DNA of 64,000 nt from Massilia timonae CCUG 45783 (GTDB taxonomy: Bacteria; Pseudomonadota; Gammaproteobacteria; Burkholderiales; Burkholderiaceae_D): contig NZ_JH992926.1 in the NCBI RefSeq assembly GCF_000315425.1, positions 62,001-126,000 of the forward strand. The letters are read 5' to 3'. The first letter of the stretch is position 1. The number at the start of each line of letters is the position of its first letter. Made by a program: the position numbers and the translations under genes. This document shows positions 15,999 to 24,842 of this stretch, one piece after another. Under the pieces are notes generated by a model that was given only the letters and a program-made list of their open reading frames with translations, was not told the origin of the DNA and ran no database searches.

Positions 15999-17362
15999 AC
16001 CAGACCGTGAGCAACAACCTCCTGGCCCCGGCCGACAATCGCGCCCCGCGCACCGTCGACGAGACCGGCCTGCCGTTCCTGTTCCTGGCCGAACTGATCT
16101 CGAAAGTGCTGTTCCAGCGCGGCCAATTGCGCCTGGCCGAACTGGCCAGCCACCTGAAACTCAATGTCAGCGTCATCGATCCACTGCTGGCATTCCTGCG
16201 CGCCGAGAAGCTGTGCGAGATCGCGCGGGTGGGAAGCAGCGGCACCGACGCCGATCTGTCGTACATCCTGACCGACGCCGGCCGCGCGCGCGCCGCCAAT
16301 GCGGTCGCCCGCAACGCCTATGCCGGTCCGGCGCCGGTGACCCTGGCGGCCTATACCGCCCAGGTGCAGGCCCAGAGCGTGGCGGCGATGCAAGTGACGC
16401 GCGCCGCCATGGCCGCCGCTTTCGAAGGCGTGGTGGTCAATCCGCTGGTCCTCGACCAGTTGGGCGCGGCGATGAATTCGGGGCGCGCGATCTTCTTGCA
16501 CGGCCTGGCCGGCAGCGGCAAGACCTACCTGGCCGAGCGCCTGCGCGACCTGCTGGTCGGCACGATCGCGGTGCCGCACGCCCTGATGGTGGACGGCGAG
16601 GTGATTCCCTTCTTCGACGCCGTGCAGCACGTGGCGGCCGACGAAGGCGTGGCCCCGGGGCTGGGACTGGATCGCGGCAGCGCGCCGGACGCGCGCTGGG
16701 TGCGCGGCGTGCGCCGTCCGGCGGCGCTGGCCGGCGGCGAGCTGACCCTGGACATGCTCGACCTGCGCTTCGACCCGCATACCCGCCTGTACCAGGCCCC
16801 GCCGCACCTGAAGTCGAACAACGGCATCTTCATCATCGACGACCTGGGGCGCCAGCGCTGCACCCCGGAAGCCCTGATGAACCGCTGGATCGTGCCGATG
16901 GACCGCAGCGTCGATTACCTGACCCTGCACACCGGCCACAGCTTCCAGATTCCGTTCGACGTGATCGTCGTGTTCTCGTCGAACTTCGTGCCGCAGCGCC
17001 TGTCGGACGGCGCATTCCTGCGCCGCCTGGGCTACAAGATCGAGGTGCCGGCGGCGTCGCTCGATGAATACGCGACGCTGTTTCGCCAGGCCTGCGCCGG
17101 CGCCGGTGTGACGTTCGACGTCGCGGCGTTCGACTACCTGCTGGCGCGCCACGGCGAGCGCAAGGTGCCGCTGCTGGCCTGCTATCCACGCGACCTGGTA
17201 CGCCAGCTGCGCGACCTGGCGCGCTACGAAGAGCGCGCCCCCGAATTGAACCGCCAGACCATCGACTGGGCCTGGGACAACTATTTCGCCGCCGGCGCCG
17301 CCGGCCGCCCCTTGGAGCTTGAGCGCCGCGAACGCGGCGCCGTGGAGTACAACAATGCGTAA
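15995..17362 (+). CDS. AAA-type ATPase of the Tad locus with N-terminal winged-helix-like region
   Basis: This 455-aa cytoplasmic protein has residues 1-110 that look like a winged helix (LFQRGQLRLAELASHLKL, then a second helix pair), followed by an AAA ATPase core. Walker A is GLAGSGKT at 170-177 and a Walker B-like IFIIDDLG lies near 280. Such ATPases occur in some Tad loci besides the CpaF motor; their role is not established to my knowledge. It starts with GTG overlapping the cpaA stop, and its own stop overlaps the cpaB start, so it is tightly embedded in the operon. The presence of DNA-binding-like and ATPase parts leaves both a regulatory and an assembly role possible. Confidence 0.75.
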   Translation: MNQTVSNNLLAPADNRAPRTVDETGLPFLFLAELISKVLFQRGQLRLAELASHLKLNVSVIDPLLAFLRAEKLCEIARVGSSGTDADLSYILTDAGRARAANAVARNAYAGPAPVTLAAYTAQVQAQSVAAMQVTRAAMAAAFEGVVVNPLVLDQLGAAMNSGRAIFLHGLAGSGKTYLAERLRDLLVGTIAVPHALMVDGEVIPFFDAVQHVAADEGVAPGLGLDRGSAPDARWVRGVRRPAALAGGELTLDMLDLRFDPHTRLYQAPPHLKSNNGIFIIDDLGRQRCTPEALMNRWIVPMDRSVDYLTLHTGHSFQIPFDVIVVFSSNFVPQRLSDGAFLRRLGYKIEVPAASLDEYATLFRQACAGAGVTFDVAAFDYLLARHGERKVPLLACYPRDLVRQLRDLARYEERAPELNRQTIDWAWDNYFAAGAAGRPLELERRERGAVEYNNA

Positions 17363-18218
17363 ATCTGTGACAAGTTCGCGAGCCTTCCTGATCATCGGCG
17401 TGGCCCTGGTCCTGGCGCTGGGCGCGGTCGTGATGGCCGCCAAATGGATGGGCGAGCAAGGCCCGTCCGGCACCCGCGTCGTGGTGGCGGTCGCCAACAT
17501 CAACCAGGGCTCGCGCCTGGCGCCCACCAGCCTGCAACTGGCCGACTGGCCGGCGACTTCGGTGCCGCCGGGCGCGATCCTTGATCCCAAGGCCCTCGAA
17601 GGCCGCATCGCGCGCGCCGAGATCCTGGTCGGCGAGCCGGTGACCGAATCGAAACTGGCGCCGAAGGGCACCCTGGGCGGCCTGTCGGCCGTGGTCAGCG
17701 CCGGCAAGCGCGCCATGACGGTGCGCGTCAACGACGTGGTCGGCGTGGCCGGCTTCGCGCTGCCCGGCAACTACGTCGACATCCTGGTCAACCTGCAGGC
17801 CACCGGCAGCGACCTGGCTGCCTCGCCGTCGATTTCGAAGATCGTGCTGGAACGGATCCTGGTGCTGGCCGTGGCCCAGGAATCGACGGTCGACGACAGC
17901 AAGCCGCGCGTGGTGAACGCCGTGACGCTCGAACTGACCCCGGAAGAGGTCGAAAAGCTCGATCTGGCGCGTTCGATCGGCGAACTGTCGCTGGTGCTGC
18001 GCAACCAGGTCGACCCGCAGCCGGCGGCCACCACTGGCGCCACCCGCGAGTCGGTGCTGGGCCTGCCCGAGCGCAGCCCGGCGCCGGCGCCCGCGGTCGC
18101 CCACGAACCTGCCTATGAACCGGCGCCGCGTGCGGCAGCCCCGGTGCGCCAGAGCGCCCCGCGCGGCGACGGCGTGCTCGTGATCCGCGGCCTGGACGCC
18201 GCTTCGCAAAGCTTTTGA
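17355..18218 (+). CDS. cpaB: Flp pilus assembly protein CpaB/RcpC
   Basis: This 287-aa periplasmic protein is anchored by an N-terminal helix (FLIIGVALVLALGAVVMAA). A SAF-like domain follows (VVVAVANINQGSRLAPTSLQ through about residue 110), then a RcpC-type region with GKRAMTVRVNDVVGVAGFALPGNYVDIL. CpaB links the inner-membrane platform to the outer-membrane secretin. The Pro/Ala-rich tail after residue 215 is probably disordered. The ATG at 17355 overlaps the upstream stop, and the end is 14 bases before the secretin gene. Confidence 0.88.
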   Translation: MRKSVTSSRAFLIIGVALVLALGAVVMAAKWMGEQGPSGTRVVVAVANINQGSRLAPTSLQLADWPATSVPPGAILDPKALEGRIARAEILVGEPVTESKLAPKGTLGGLSAVVSAGKRAMTVRVNDVVGVAGFALPGNYVDILVNLQATGSDLAASPSISKIVLERILVLAVAQESTVDDSKPRVVNAVTLELTPEEVEKLDLARSIGELSLVLRNQVDPQPAATTGATRESVLGLPERSPAPAPAVAHEPAYEPAPRAAAPVRQSAPRGDGVLVIRGLDAASQSF

Positions 18219-18232
18219 TTGAAGACCCCATC

Positions 18233-19675
18233 ATGAATCCATCGTTCAATAAAACCCTGCTGGTTTCGAGCCTGACCCTGGCGCTGGCGGTGCAGGCCGG
18301 CCTGGCATCCGCCGCCGACTGCATCGACCTGCGCAGCGACGCCGCTCCGCGCCTGGAGCTGGTGCGCGGCAAATCGGTCATCAAGCGCTTCTGCACGCCG
18401 GCCAGCCAGGTCACCGTGGGCGACCCGCAAGTGGCCAACGTGGTGGTCCCGAATTCGGGCGAGGTGGTGATCGTGGCGCGCAGCGTCGGCACCACGAACC
18501 TGATCGTGTCGGGCCGCGACAAGAAGTCGACCGTGATCGACATCGCCGTCGGCGTCGACACCTCGGCCCTGCGCAGCCAGTTCGACACCCTGTTCCCGCA
18601 AGAGAAGGACGTGCGCATCGGCAGCAGCGGCAACGCCCTGATCCTGTCCGGCATGGTGAGCGACGCCGCCGTGGCCAGCCAGCTGGTGGAGCTGGCGACG
18701 GCCTTCCAGGCGATCGGATCGTCCGGCGCCGACTCCAACAGCGGTGCGGGCAGCCCGTCGCCGGCCGGCGTCGGCGCCCCCGCGGCCGCAAGCGCCGGCG
18801 GCGCGGCGCCGTCGGCTGGCGCCAAGGTGCTCAATATGCTGTCGATCGCCGCCCCGCAGCAGGTGATGCTCGAAGTGAAGATCGCCGAAGTGTCGAAGTC
18901 GCTGGTCGACCAGCTGGGCGCCAAGGCGGGCTACACCAAGACCAACGGCAGCTGGACCTATGGCGTGGTTTCGAGCCTGCTGAGCGGCGGCGCCGGCTCG
19001 ATCGGCGGCGTCGGCGCCGGCATCAAGGAACTGACGATCGACGGCGAGAAGCGCGACGGCCTGGTCAAGATCCTGGCCGAGCCGAACGTGATGGCCGTCA
19101 GCGGCCAGGAGGCGAGCTTCCTCGCCGGCGGCAAGATCTTCATTCCGGTCGCCCAGTCGTCCGGCGGCGGCACGCCCACCATCACGCTCGAAGAGAAGGA
19201 ATATGGCGTGGCCGTGAAGTTCACCCCGACCGTGCTGGCCGGTGGCCGCATCAACCTGCGCGTGGCGCCCGAAGTGTCGGAACTGAACCGCGAAGGCATC
19301 GGCATCTCGACTGGCGGCAGCGGCAACGCGAGCGCGATCCTGCCGTCGTTCACCACCCGCCGCGCCTCGACCACGGTGCAGCTGCTGGACGGCCAGAGCT
19401 TCGCCATCGGTGGCCTGATCCGCAACAACGTGACCAGCAACATCAAGCGCTTCCCCTTCCTGGGTGAAGTGCCGGTGCTGGGCACGCTGTTTCGCAGCAG
19501 CGACTTCCAGAACGACCGCACCGAGCTGGTGTTCATCGTGACGCCGCGCCTGGCCAAGCCGATGGAAGCCGTGCCGGCGCTGCCGACCGACCACTACGTG
19601 CAGCCGAGCCGCACCGAGTTCCTGCTCGGCGGCCAGCATGAAGGCAAGCGCGCCACTTCCACTTCGAAGGAATGA
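18233..19675 (+). CDS. cpaC: Type II/IV secretin CpaC/RcpA
   Basis: This 480-aa outer-membrane secretin has a signal peptide (LLVSSLTLALAVQAGLASA), an N-terminal pilus-associated domain and BON/N1-like region to about residue 150, a Gly/Ala/Ser-rich linker around 170-200, and a secretin barrel. The barrel has the conserved ALPSFTTRRASTTVQLLDGQ-like stretch and the terminal VPVLGTLFRSSDFQNDRTELVFIVTPRL signature. It forms the pore through which the Flp pilus passes. The ATG at 18233 starts the signal peptide; a TTG six codons earlier is less likely. Two bases separate its stop from the lipoprotein gene. Confidence 0.93.
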   Translation: MNPSFNKTLLVSSLTLALAVQAGLASAADCIDLRSDAAPRLELVRGKSVIKRFCTPASQVTVGDPQVANVVVPNSGEVVIVARSVGTTNLIVSGRDKKSTVIDIAVGVDTSALRSQFDTLFPQEKDVRIGSSGNALILSGMVSDAAVASQLVELATAFQAIGSSGADSNSGAGSPSPAGVGAPAAASAGGAAPSAGAKVLNMLSIAAPQQVMLEVKIAEVSKSLVDQLGAKAGYTKTNGSWTYGVVSSLLSGGAGSIGGVGAGIKELTIDGEKRDGLVKILAEPNVMAVSGQEASFLAGGKIFIPVAQSSGGGTPTITLEEKEYGVAVKFTPTVLAGGRINLRVAPEVSELNREGIGISTGGSGNASAILPSFTTRRASTTVQLLDGQSFAIGGLIRNNVTSNIKRFPFLGEVPVLGTLFRSSDFQNDRTELVFIVTPRLAKPMEAVPALPTDHYVQPSRTEFLLGGQHEGKRATSTSKE

Positions 19676-19677
19676 TC

Positions 19678-19920
19678 ATGAAAACCATCCTGTGCGCCAG
19701 CCTGCTGGCCTCCCTGGGCATCCTGGCCGGCTGCGCCACCGAGGGTCCTGCCACCAATGGCGACAGCGTGCGCGCCATGATCGCGAGCCAGACGATGCCG
19801 CCGCGGCCGCGTGTGGAGCGGGGCAGTGACGCCCGCGCCGCCGTCGCCGCCTATGCCAATTACCAGAACTCCTACGTGACGCCGACCTCGCAGGGCGACG
19901 CCAGCGCGTTCGGCAAATAA
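19678..19920 (+). CDS. Small Tad-locus lipoprotein
   Basis: This 80-aa protein has a lipoprotein signal peptide ending in the lipobox LAGC (Cys19). Its mature part is short, with no recognised domain. The position between secretin and CpaE matches the small lipoproteins that assist secretin stability or localisation in other Tad systems (inference). Two starts compete, ATG 19672 and ATG 19678; the latter is better spaced from AAGGA at 19665-19669. Confidence 0.75.
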   Translation: MKTILCASLLASLGILAGCATEGPATNGDSVRAMIASQTMPPRPRVERGSDARAAVAAYANYQNSYVTPTSQGDASAFGK

Positions 19921-19937
19921 GAGACCAGAGAGCCACC

Positions 19938-21116
19938 ATGAAGATCGCAGTCCTTTCGCGCGACGAGCGCCACCTGATCGAGCTGTCGCGCCAGTTGCGC
20001 GCCCGGCCGGGCAGCGACGAAGTCGACATGATCGCCGGCACCGCCGCGCGCCTGTCGACCATGGCCGACGAGGCCGTGCCCGACCTCCTGATCGTCGATG
20101 CGCCGCGCGCCGACGAAGGCGAGCTCGACCAGCTGGAGCGCCTGGGCCACCTGTTCCCGCGCATGGCCTTCATCGTGCTGTCCGAAGACCAGTCGCAGGA
20201 CTTCCTGCTGCGCGCGATGCGCGCCGGCGTGCGCGAGGTGCTGGCGGCCCGTCCGCAGCCCGCCGACCTGATCGCGGCGGTCGACCACGTCGCCGAAAAG
20301 CTGGGCAGCCAGGGCGCGGCCCAGGGCCGGGTGCTGGCCTTCATCTCGTGCAAGGGCGGCAGCGGCGCGACTTTCCTGGCCACCAACCTGGCCTATGCCC
20401 TGAGCGCCGGCGGCGCCAAGCGCGTGGCGCTGATCGACATGAACCTGCAGTTCGGCGACGCCTCGCTGTTCGTCTCGGACAGCAAGCCGCTGGCCACGCT
20501 GTCCGACGTCGCGACGCAGATCCACCGCCTGGACCCGTCCTTCCTGTCCTCGAGCATGGTGAGTGTGACGCCGAACTTCAGCGTGCTGGCCGCGCCGTCC
20601 GATCCGGCCCACGCCAGCGACGTCAAGCCCGAGCACATCGACGCCATCATCAAGCTGGCGCGCCGCCAGTACGACTTCATCGTGCTCGACGTCGGCCGCA
20701 GCCTGGACCCGGTCAGCATCCGCGCGCTGGACCATGCCGACACCATCTACCCGGTGCTGCAGACCACCTTGCCCTATATCCGCGACGGCAAGCGCCTGTT
20801 GACGGTGTTTCGCAACCTGGAATACGGCAGCGACAAGGTGGAGCTGATCGTCAACCGCCACGACAACAACAGCGACATCCGCCTGAAGGACCTCGAAGAG
20901 GCGTTCGACACCACGCAGCTGCGCACGATGCCGAACCACTACGACGCCGCCGCAAAGTCGGTCAACCAGGGCGTGCCGGTCACGCGCCTGGCGCCGGACA
21001 GCCAGCTGAGCCTGGCCTTGATGACCATGGCGCGCGGCCTGACCGGCGAAGCCGCGCCGGTGCAGAGCGCGGGCCTGATGGCGCGCCTGTTCAAACGGCG
21101 CAAGACCGACGTCTGA
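19938..21116 (+). CDS. cpaE: Pilus assembly ATPase CpaE/TadZ
   Basis: This 392-aa protein has an N-terminal receiver-like domain (about 1-120) without the usual phosphorylation pattern, then a MinD/ParA-type ATPase with the deviant Walker A CKGGSGATFLATNLA near residue 137. TadZ/CpaE proteins localise the Tad apparatus, often to a pole. A conserved IDMNLQFGD follows the Walker region. It lies 17 bases after the lipoprotein gene and 17 bases before cpaF, consistent with one operon. Confidence 0.92.
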   Translation: MKIAVLSRDERHLIELSRQLRARPGSDEVDMIAGTAARLSTMADEAVPDLLIVDAPRADEGELDQLERLGHLFPRMAFIVLSEDQSQDFLLRAMRAGVREVLAARPQPADLIAAVDHVAEKLGSQGAAQGRVLAFISCKGGSGATFLATNLAYALSAGGAKRVALIDMNLQFGDASLFVSDSKPLATLSDVATQIHRLDPSFLSSSMVSVTPNFSVLAAPSDPAHASDVKPEHIDAIIKLARRQYDFIVLDVGRSLDPVSIRALDHADTIYPVLQTTLPYIRDGKRLLTVFRNLEYGSDKVELIVNRHDNNSDIRLKDLEEAFDTTQLRTMPNHYDAAAKSVNQGVPVTRLAPDSQLSLALMTMARGLTGEAAPVQSAGLMARLFKRRKTDV

Positions 21117-21133
21117 GATAGAGAAAGACCGAC

Positions 21134-22522
21134 ATGAACCCGATGCCCCCAGCCTCCCTGCGTGAACGCCTGGCCAGCATGAACGGCGGCGCCGCCACGA
21201 GCATTGGCGCCGGCGCCATCGCGCGTCCGGTCGCCCAGCGCGGCGGCCCGATCGACAACCGCGCCTACCACCAGCTCAAGGCCCGCATCCACGAGGCGCT
21301 GCTCGACCGCGTCGACCTGGAAAGCATGCAGCGCCTGAACCAGGACCAGATCCGCCAGGAGCTGCGCCTGCTGGTCGAGCGCCTGCTCGAAGAAGAGATG
21401 GTCGTCATCAACGACGCCGAGCGCAAGACGCTGACCCGCGACATCCAGAACGAGATGCTGGGCTTCGGTCCGCTGGAGCCGCTGCTGGCCGATCCGAGCG
21501 TGTCGGATATCCTGGTCAATACCCACAAGCAGGTCTACGTCGAGCGCCGCGGCAAGCTGGAACTGACCGACGTCACCTTCACCGACGACGCCCACCTGAT
21601 GAAGATCATTGACAAGATCGTCTCGCGCGTGGGCCGCCGCATCGACGAATCGAGCCCGATGGTCGACGCTAGATTGCCGGACGGCTCGCGCGTGAACGCG
21701 ATCATCCCGCCGCTGGCGATCGACGGTCCGGTGATGTCGATCCGCCGCTTTTCCGCCGATCCGCTGCGCCTGGCCGACCTGGTCTCCTACGGCAGCATGA
21801 CGGCCGACATGGCCGAGGTGCTGCAGGGCCTCGGCAAGGCCAAGGTCAACATCCTGATCTCGGGCGGCACCGGCAGCGGCAAGACCACTATGCTCAACGT
21901 GATCTCGGGCTTCATCAGCCATAGCGAGCGCGTGGTGACGGTGGAAGACGCGGCCGAGCTGCAGCTGCAGCAGCCGCACGTGGTGCGCCTGGAGACCCGT
22001 CCCGCCAATATCGAGGGCAAGGGCGAAGTGAGCCAGCGCGCGCTGGTCAAAAACGCGCTGCGGATGCGCCCCGACCGCATCATCCTGGGCGAGGTGCGCG
22101 GCGAAGAGGCGATGGACATGCTGGGCGCCATGAACACCGGCCACGAGGGCTCGATGGCGACCATCCACGCCAACACACCGCGCGACGCCCTGACTCGCCT
22201 TGAAAACATGATCAGCATGGCGGCGCCGAACCTGCCGCCGAAAGCGATGCGCCAGCAGATCGCGTCCGCGGTCGGCGTGGTGGTGCAAGTCTCGCGCCTG
22301 ACCGACGGCAAGCGCAAGGTGCTGTCGATTTCGGAAGTGACCGGCATGGAAGGAGAGGTGATCACGATGCAGGAGATCTTTACCTTCCGCCAGACCGGCG
22401 TGGCCGACGACGGCGCCGTGATCGGACAGTCGAGCGCCACCGGCGTGCGCCCGCATTTCGCCGAGCGCCTGCGCACCTTCGGCGTGAACCTGGCGCCGCA
22501 CATCTTCGAGCCGCGCTTCTAA
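21134..22522 (+). CDS. cpaF: Secretion motor ATPase CpaF/TadA
   Basis: This 462-aa hexameric ATPase powers Flp pilus extension and possibly retraction. Walker A GGTGSGKTT spans residues 244-252. The Walker B/Asp box region contains RMRPDRIILGEVRGEEA, and the His box appears as EGSMATIHANTPRDAL. An N-terminal helical domain (about 1-110) is typical of the TadA branch of GspE-like ATPases. It acts on the cytoplasmic face with the TadB/TadC platform encoded directly downstream. Confidence 0.95.
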   Translation: MNPMPPASLRERLASMNGGAATSIGAGAIARPVAQRGGPIDNRAYHQLKARIHEALLDRVDLESMQRLNQDQIRQELRLLVERLLEEEMVVINDAERKTLTRDIQNEMLGFGPLEPLLADPSVSDILVNTHKQVYVERRGKLELTDVTFTDDAHLMKIIDKIVSRVGRRIDESSPMVDARLPDGSRVNAIIPPLAIDGPVMSIRRFSADPLRLADLVSYGSMTADMAEVLQGLGKAKVNILISGGTGSGKTTMLNVISGFISHSERVVTVEDAAELQLQQPHVVRLETRPANIEGKGEVSQRALVKNALRMRPDRIILGEVRGEEAMDMLGAMNTGHEGSMATIHANTPRDALTRLENMISMAAPNLPPKAMRQQIASAVGVVVQVSRLTDGKRKVLSISEVTGMEGEVITMQEIFTFRQTGVADDGAVIGQSSATGVRPHFAERLRTFGVNLAPHIFEPRF

Positions 22523-22544
22523 GCCCGCTGAGCGAAAAACCGAC

Positions 22545-23519
22545 ATGGACACCACCTTCATCCTGTTCATCCTGATGCTGTTCGCGGCCGTCATGCTGCT
22601 GGTCTGGGGCGTGTACGCCGCCTGGCAAGCCAGCCGCGACCCCGAGGCCGAGCGCGTCGCGCGGCGCCTGCGCAGCGTCATCAAGAGCGATACCCGCCAG
22701 GAAGACGTCACCATCACCAAGGATCGCCGGCTGTCCGACAATCCCGAGCTCGAGCCGCTGCTGCGCCGCCTGCCGTTGGCGCGCCGCCTCGACCGCATGC
22801 TGGTGCAGGCCGGCAGCGGCCAGCTGGTGGCCTCGCTGCTGGCCGTGTGCGCCGCCTGCTTCGGCGCCGGCCTGGTGGCCGCGCTGGCGCTGCGCCTGCC
22901 GCTGCCCGCGGTGCTGGGCTGCGCTGTCGGAGCGGCCGGCCTGCCGCTGCTGCGCCTGGTGCGCGCACGCGACCAGCGCATGGTGCGCTTCGAGCGCCAG
23001 TTGCCCGAGGCGCTGGACATGATGGGCCGCGCGATGCGCGCCGGCCATGCCTTCCCGACCGCGCTCAAGCTGGTGGCCGACGAAGTGGCGGCGCCGCTGG
23101 GCGAGGAATTCAAGACGGCTTTCGACGAAGTGAACTTCGGCGTCTCGATGGCCGATGCGCTGAACAACCTGGCGCAGCGCGTGCCGAGCATGGACTTGCA
23201 GTACTTCGTGGTCGCGGTGCTGATCCAGCGCGAGAGCGGCGGCAACCTGACCGAACTGCTGGCCTCGATCTCGGGCATCGTGCGCGACCGCCAGAAGCTG
23301 GCCGGCCAGGTGCGCGTGCTGTCGGCGGAAGGCAGGATCTCGGCCTGGGTGCTGTGCCTGCTGCCGTTCGGCGCCGGAATCATGATGTACGCGGTCAATC
23401 CGGAGACGATGGGCGTGCTGGTGAACGATCCGGTGGGGCGCCAGCTGACTGGCGCGGCGCTGGGCATGATGGCTTTCGGGGTGCTGGCGATCCGCAAGAT
23501 CGTGCGCATCCGCATGTAA
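22545..23519 (+). CDS. tadB: Inner-membrane platform protein TadB
   Basis: This 324-aa GspF-domain protein has a first helix (FILFILMLFAAVMLLVWGVYAAW), two helices around residues 85-130, and a pair at the C-terminus. The cytoplasmic T2SSF domain includes LPEALDMMGRAMRAGHAFPTAL and the second half ESGGNLTELLASIS. It forms the membrane platform with TadC. It is 22 bases downstream of cpaF. Confidence 0.92.
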   Translation: MDTTFILFILMLFAAVMLLVWGVYAAWQASRDPEAERVARRLRSVIKSDTRQEDVTITKDRRLSDNPELEPLLRRLPLARRLDRMLVQAGSGQLVASLLAVCAACFGAGLVAALALRLPLPAVLGCAVGAAGLPLLRLVRARDQRMVRFERQLPEALDMMGRAMRAGHAFPTALKLVADEVAAPLGEEFKTAFDEVNFGVSMADALNNLAQRVPSMDLQYFVVAVLIQRESGGNLTELLASISGIVRDRQKLAGQVRVLSAEGRISAWVLCLLPFGAGIMMYAVNPETMGVLVNDPVGRQLTGAALGMMAFGVLAIRKIVRIRM

Positions 23520-23540
23520 GAACTTTCAGGATTCAACAAG

Positions 23541-24470
23541 ATGACGATGCCTCAAATCGTGATGCTGGCGGCGATGTTCGTGCTGGTGTTCGGGATCGCC
23601 GTGGCGGCCATGCTGCTGCTGACGCGCGACCCCGTGAAGGCGCGCCTGGTGGCGCTCGACGAACGCGATACGCCCCGCACGAGCCGCGCCGACGGCTGGA
23701 GCGTGCGCCTGGCGCGCCTGGCCGAGCCGCTGGCGAAGCTGTCGGTGCCGGCCGAGGGCTGGGAAACCTCGCCGGTGCGCCTGCGCTTCATCAACGCCGG
23801 CTGGCGCGCGCCATCGGTGCCGGGCCTGTTCCACGCCGGGAAGACCGCGCTGACGATCGGCCTGCCGCTGATGGTGTACATCGCGCTGCCGCACCATAAC
23901 GAACGCCCGCTGGTGCTGACCTTCCTGTACCTGGTCGGCTCGGCTGCCATCGGCTACTACGTGCCGGACATCGCGCTCAAGCGCCGGATTGCCAACCGCC
24001 AGCGCGAGATCTTCGAGAGCTTCCCCGACGCGCTGGACCTGATGACGGTGTGCGTCGAGGCGGGCCTGGCGATGGACGCGGCGCTGGCGCGGGTCGGCAA
24101 CGAGATCGGCCTGAAAAGCCCGGTGCTGGCCGAGGAGCTGCAACTGGTGACGCTGGAACTGCGCGCCGGCAGCAGCAAGGAAAAGGCGCTGCGCAACCTG
24201 GCGCTGCGCACCGGCGTCGAGGACGTCGACGCGCTGGCCAAGATGCTGATCCAGGCCGAGCGCTTCGGCACCAGCATCGGCACCGCGCTGCGCGTGCAAT
24301 CCGAACAGCTGCGCACGCGGCGCCGTCAGCTGGTCGAGGAAAAGGCGGCCAAGATCGCGACCAAGCTGCTGTTTCCGCTGATCTTCTGCATCTTCCCGGC
24401 GTTGCTGGTCGTGCTGCTGGGACCGGCGGTGTTGCAGATCATGCGGTCGGTGATGACGGTGGCGACCTGA
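23541..24470 (+). CDS. tadC: Inner-membrane platform protein TadC
   Basis: This 309-aa partner of TadB has the same GspF-domain architecture: an N-terminal helix, two helices around 100-140, a cytoplasmic domain with FPDALDLMTVCVEAGLAMDAAL and ERFGTSIGTALRVQSEQL, and a C-terminal helix LFPLIFCIFPALLVVLLGPAVLQI. It is the last clearly recognised member of the Tad operon. A separate tadD-type TPR gene, common in other loci, is absent from the window. Confidence 0.92.
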   Translation: MTMPQIVMLAAMFVLVFGIAVAAMLLLTRDPVKARLVALDERDTPRTSRADGWSVRLARLAEPLAKLSVPAEGWETSPVRLRFINAGWRAPSVPGLFHAGKTALTIGLPLMVYIALPHHNERPLVLTFLYLVGSAAIGYYVPDIALKRRIANRQREIFESFPDALDLMTVCVEAGLAMDAALARVGNEIGLKSPVLAEELQLVTLELRAGSSKEKALRNLALRTGVEDVDALAKMLIQAERFGTSIGTALRVQSEQLRTRRRQLVEEKAAKIATKLLFPLIFCIFPALLVVLLGPAVLQIMRSVMTVAT

Positions 24471-24577
24471 TCGCAAGATAGATGATTTGTGAATGGCGAT
24501 CATCATGGATCGCAATTTGATTTCTATCTCAGGGAGCGCATACTGGAGTCATACCAGATCACACACGAAAGAAAATC

Positions 24578-24793
24578 ATGTCGACCCTGTCGCTCCGCCC
24601 AAGTTTCGTTGCTCAACTGTCCGCCTTCGCTGACACCCTCGCCAACTTCGTGCGCGCGAAAGCAGCTCCTGGCGCCGTCGCCCGCGGCGCCGATGCCGGC
24701 GACGTCTGGGCCCTGTACCGCATGACCCGCGGCGCCGATGCCGTCTCTCCGGCCGTCGCCCGCCGCCTGGAAGCGCACGCGCAAGCGAAGTAA
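24578..24793 (+). CDS. 71-aa protein of unknown function
   Basis: A short frame begins at ATG 24578 after GAAAGA. It encodes an Ala-rich, probably helical, soluble protein that contains DVWALYRMTRGADAVSPAVARRL. No family is recognised. The 107-bp upstream gap after tadC holds a 6-bp inverted repeat (GCGATC/GATCGC, 24496-24513), and a terminator follows, so it is probably an independent small gene and not part of the Tad operon. Confidence 0.55.
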   Translation: MSTLSLRPSFVAQLSAFADTLANFVRAKAAPGAVARGADAGDVWALYRMTRGADAVSPAVARRLEAHAQAK

Positions 24794-24813
24794 TCGCGCT
24801 GCGCCAGCTTGAC

Positions 24814-24838
24814 GACGCCCCGCCTCGAGCGGGGCGTT
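24814..24838. terminator. Bidirectional terminator hairpin
   Basis: ACGCCCCGC and GCGGGGCGT form a 9-bp GC stem with the loop CTCGA, followed by TTCTGTTT on the + strand. It lies between the 71-aa gene and the convergent AI-2E transporter gene and could serve both. Confidence 0.7.
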
Positions 24839-24842
24839 CTGT

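Noticed and set aside
20939..23539. 866-aa open frame antisense to cpaF and tadB
   Set aside because: It spans two well-supported genes and an intergenic gap, and the translation is low-complexity Arg/Ser/Ala-rich.
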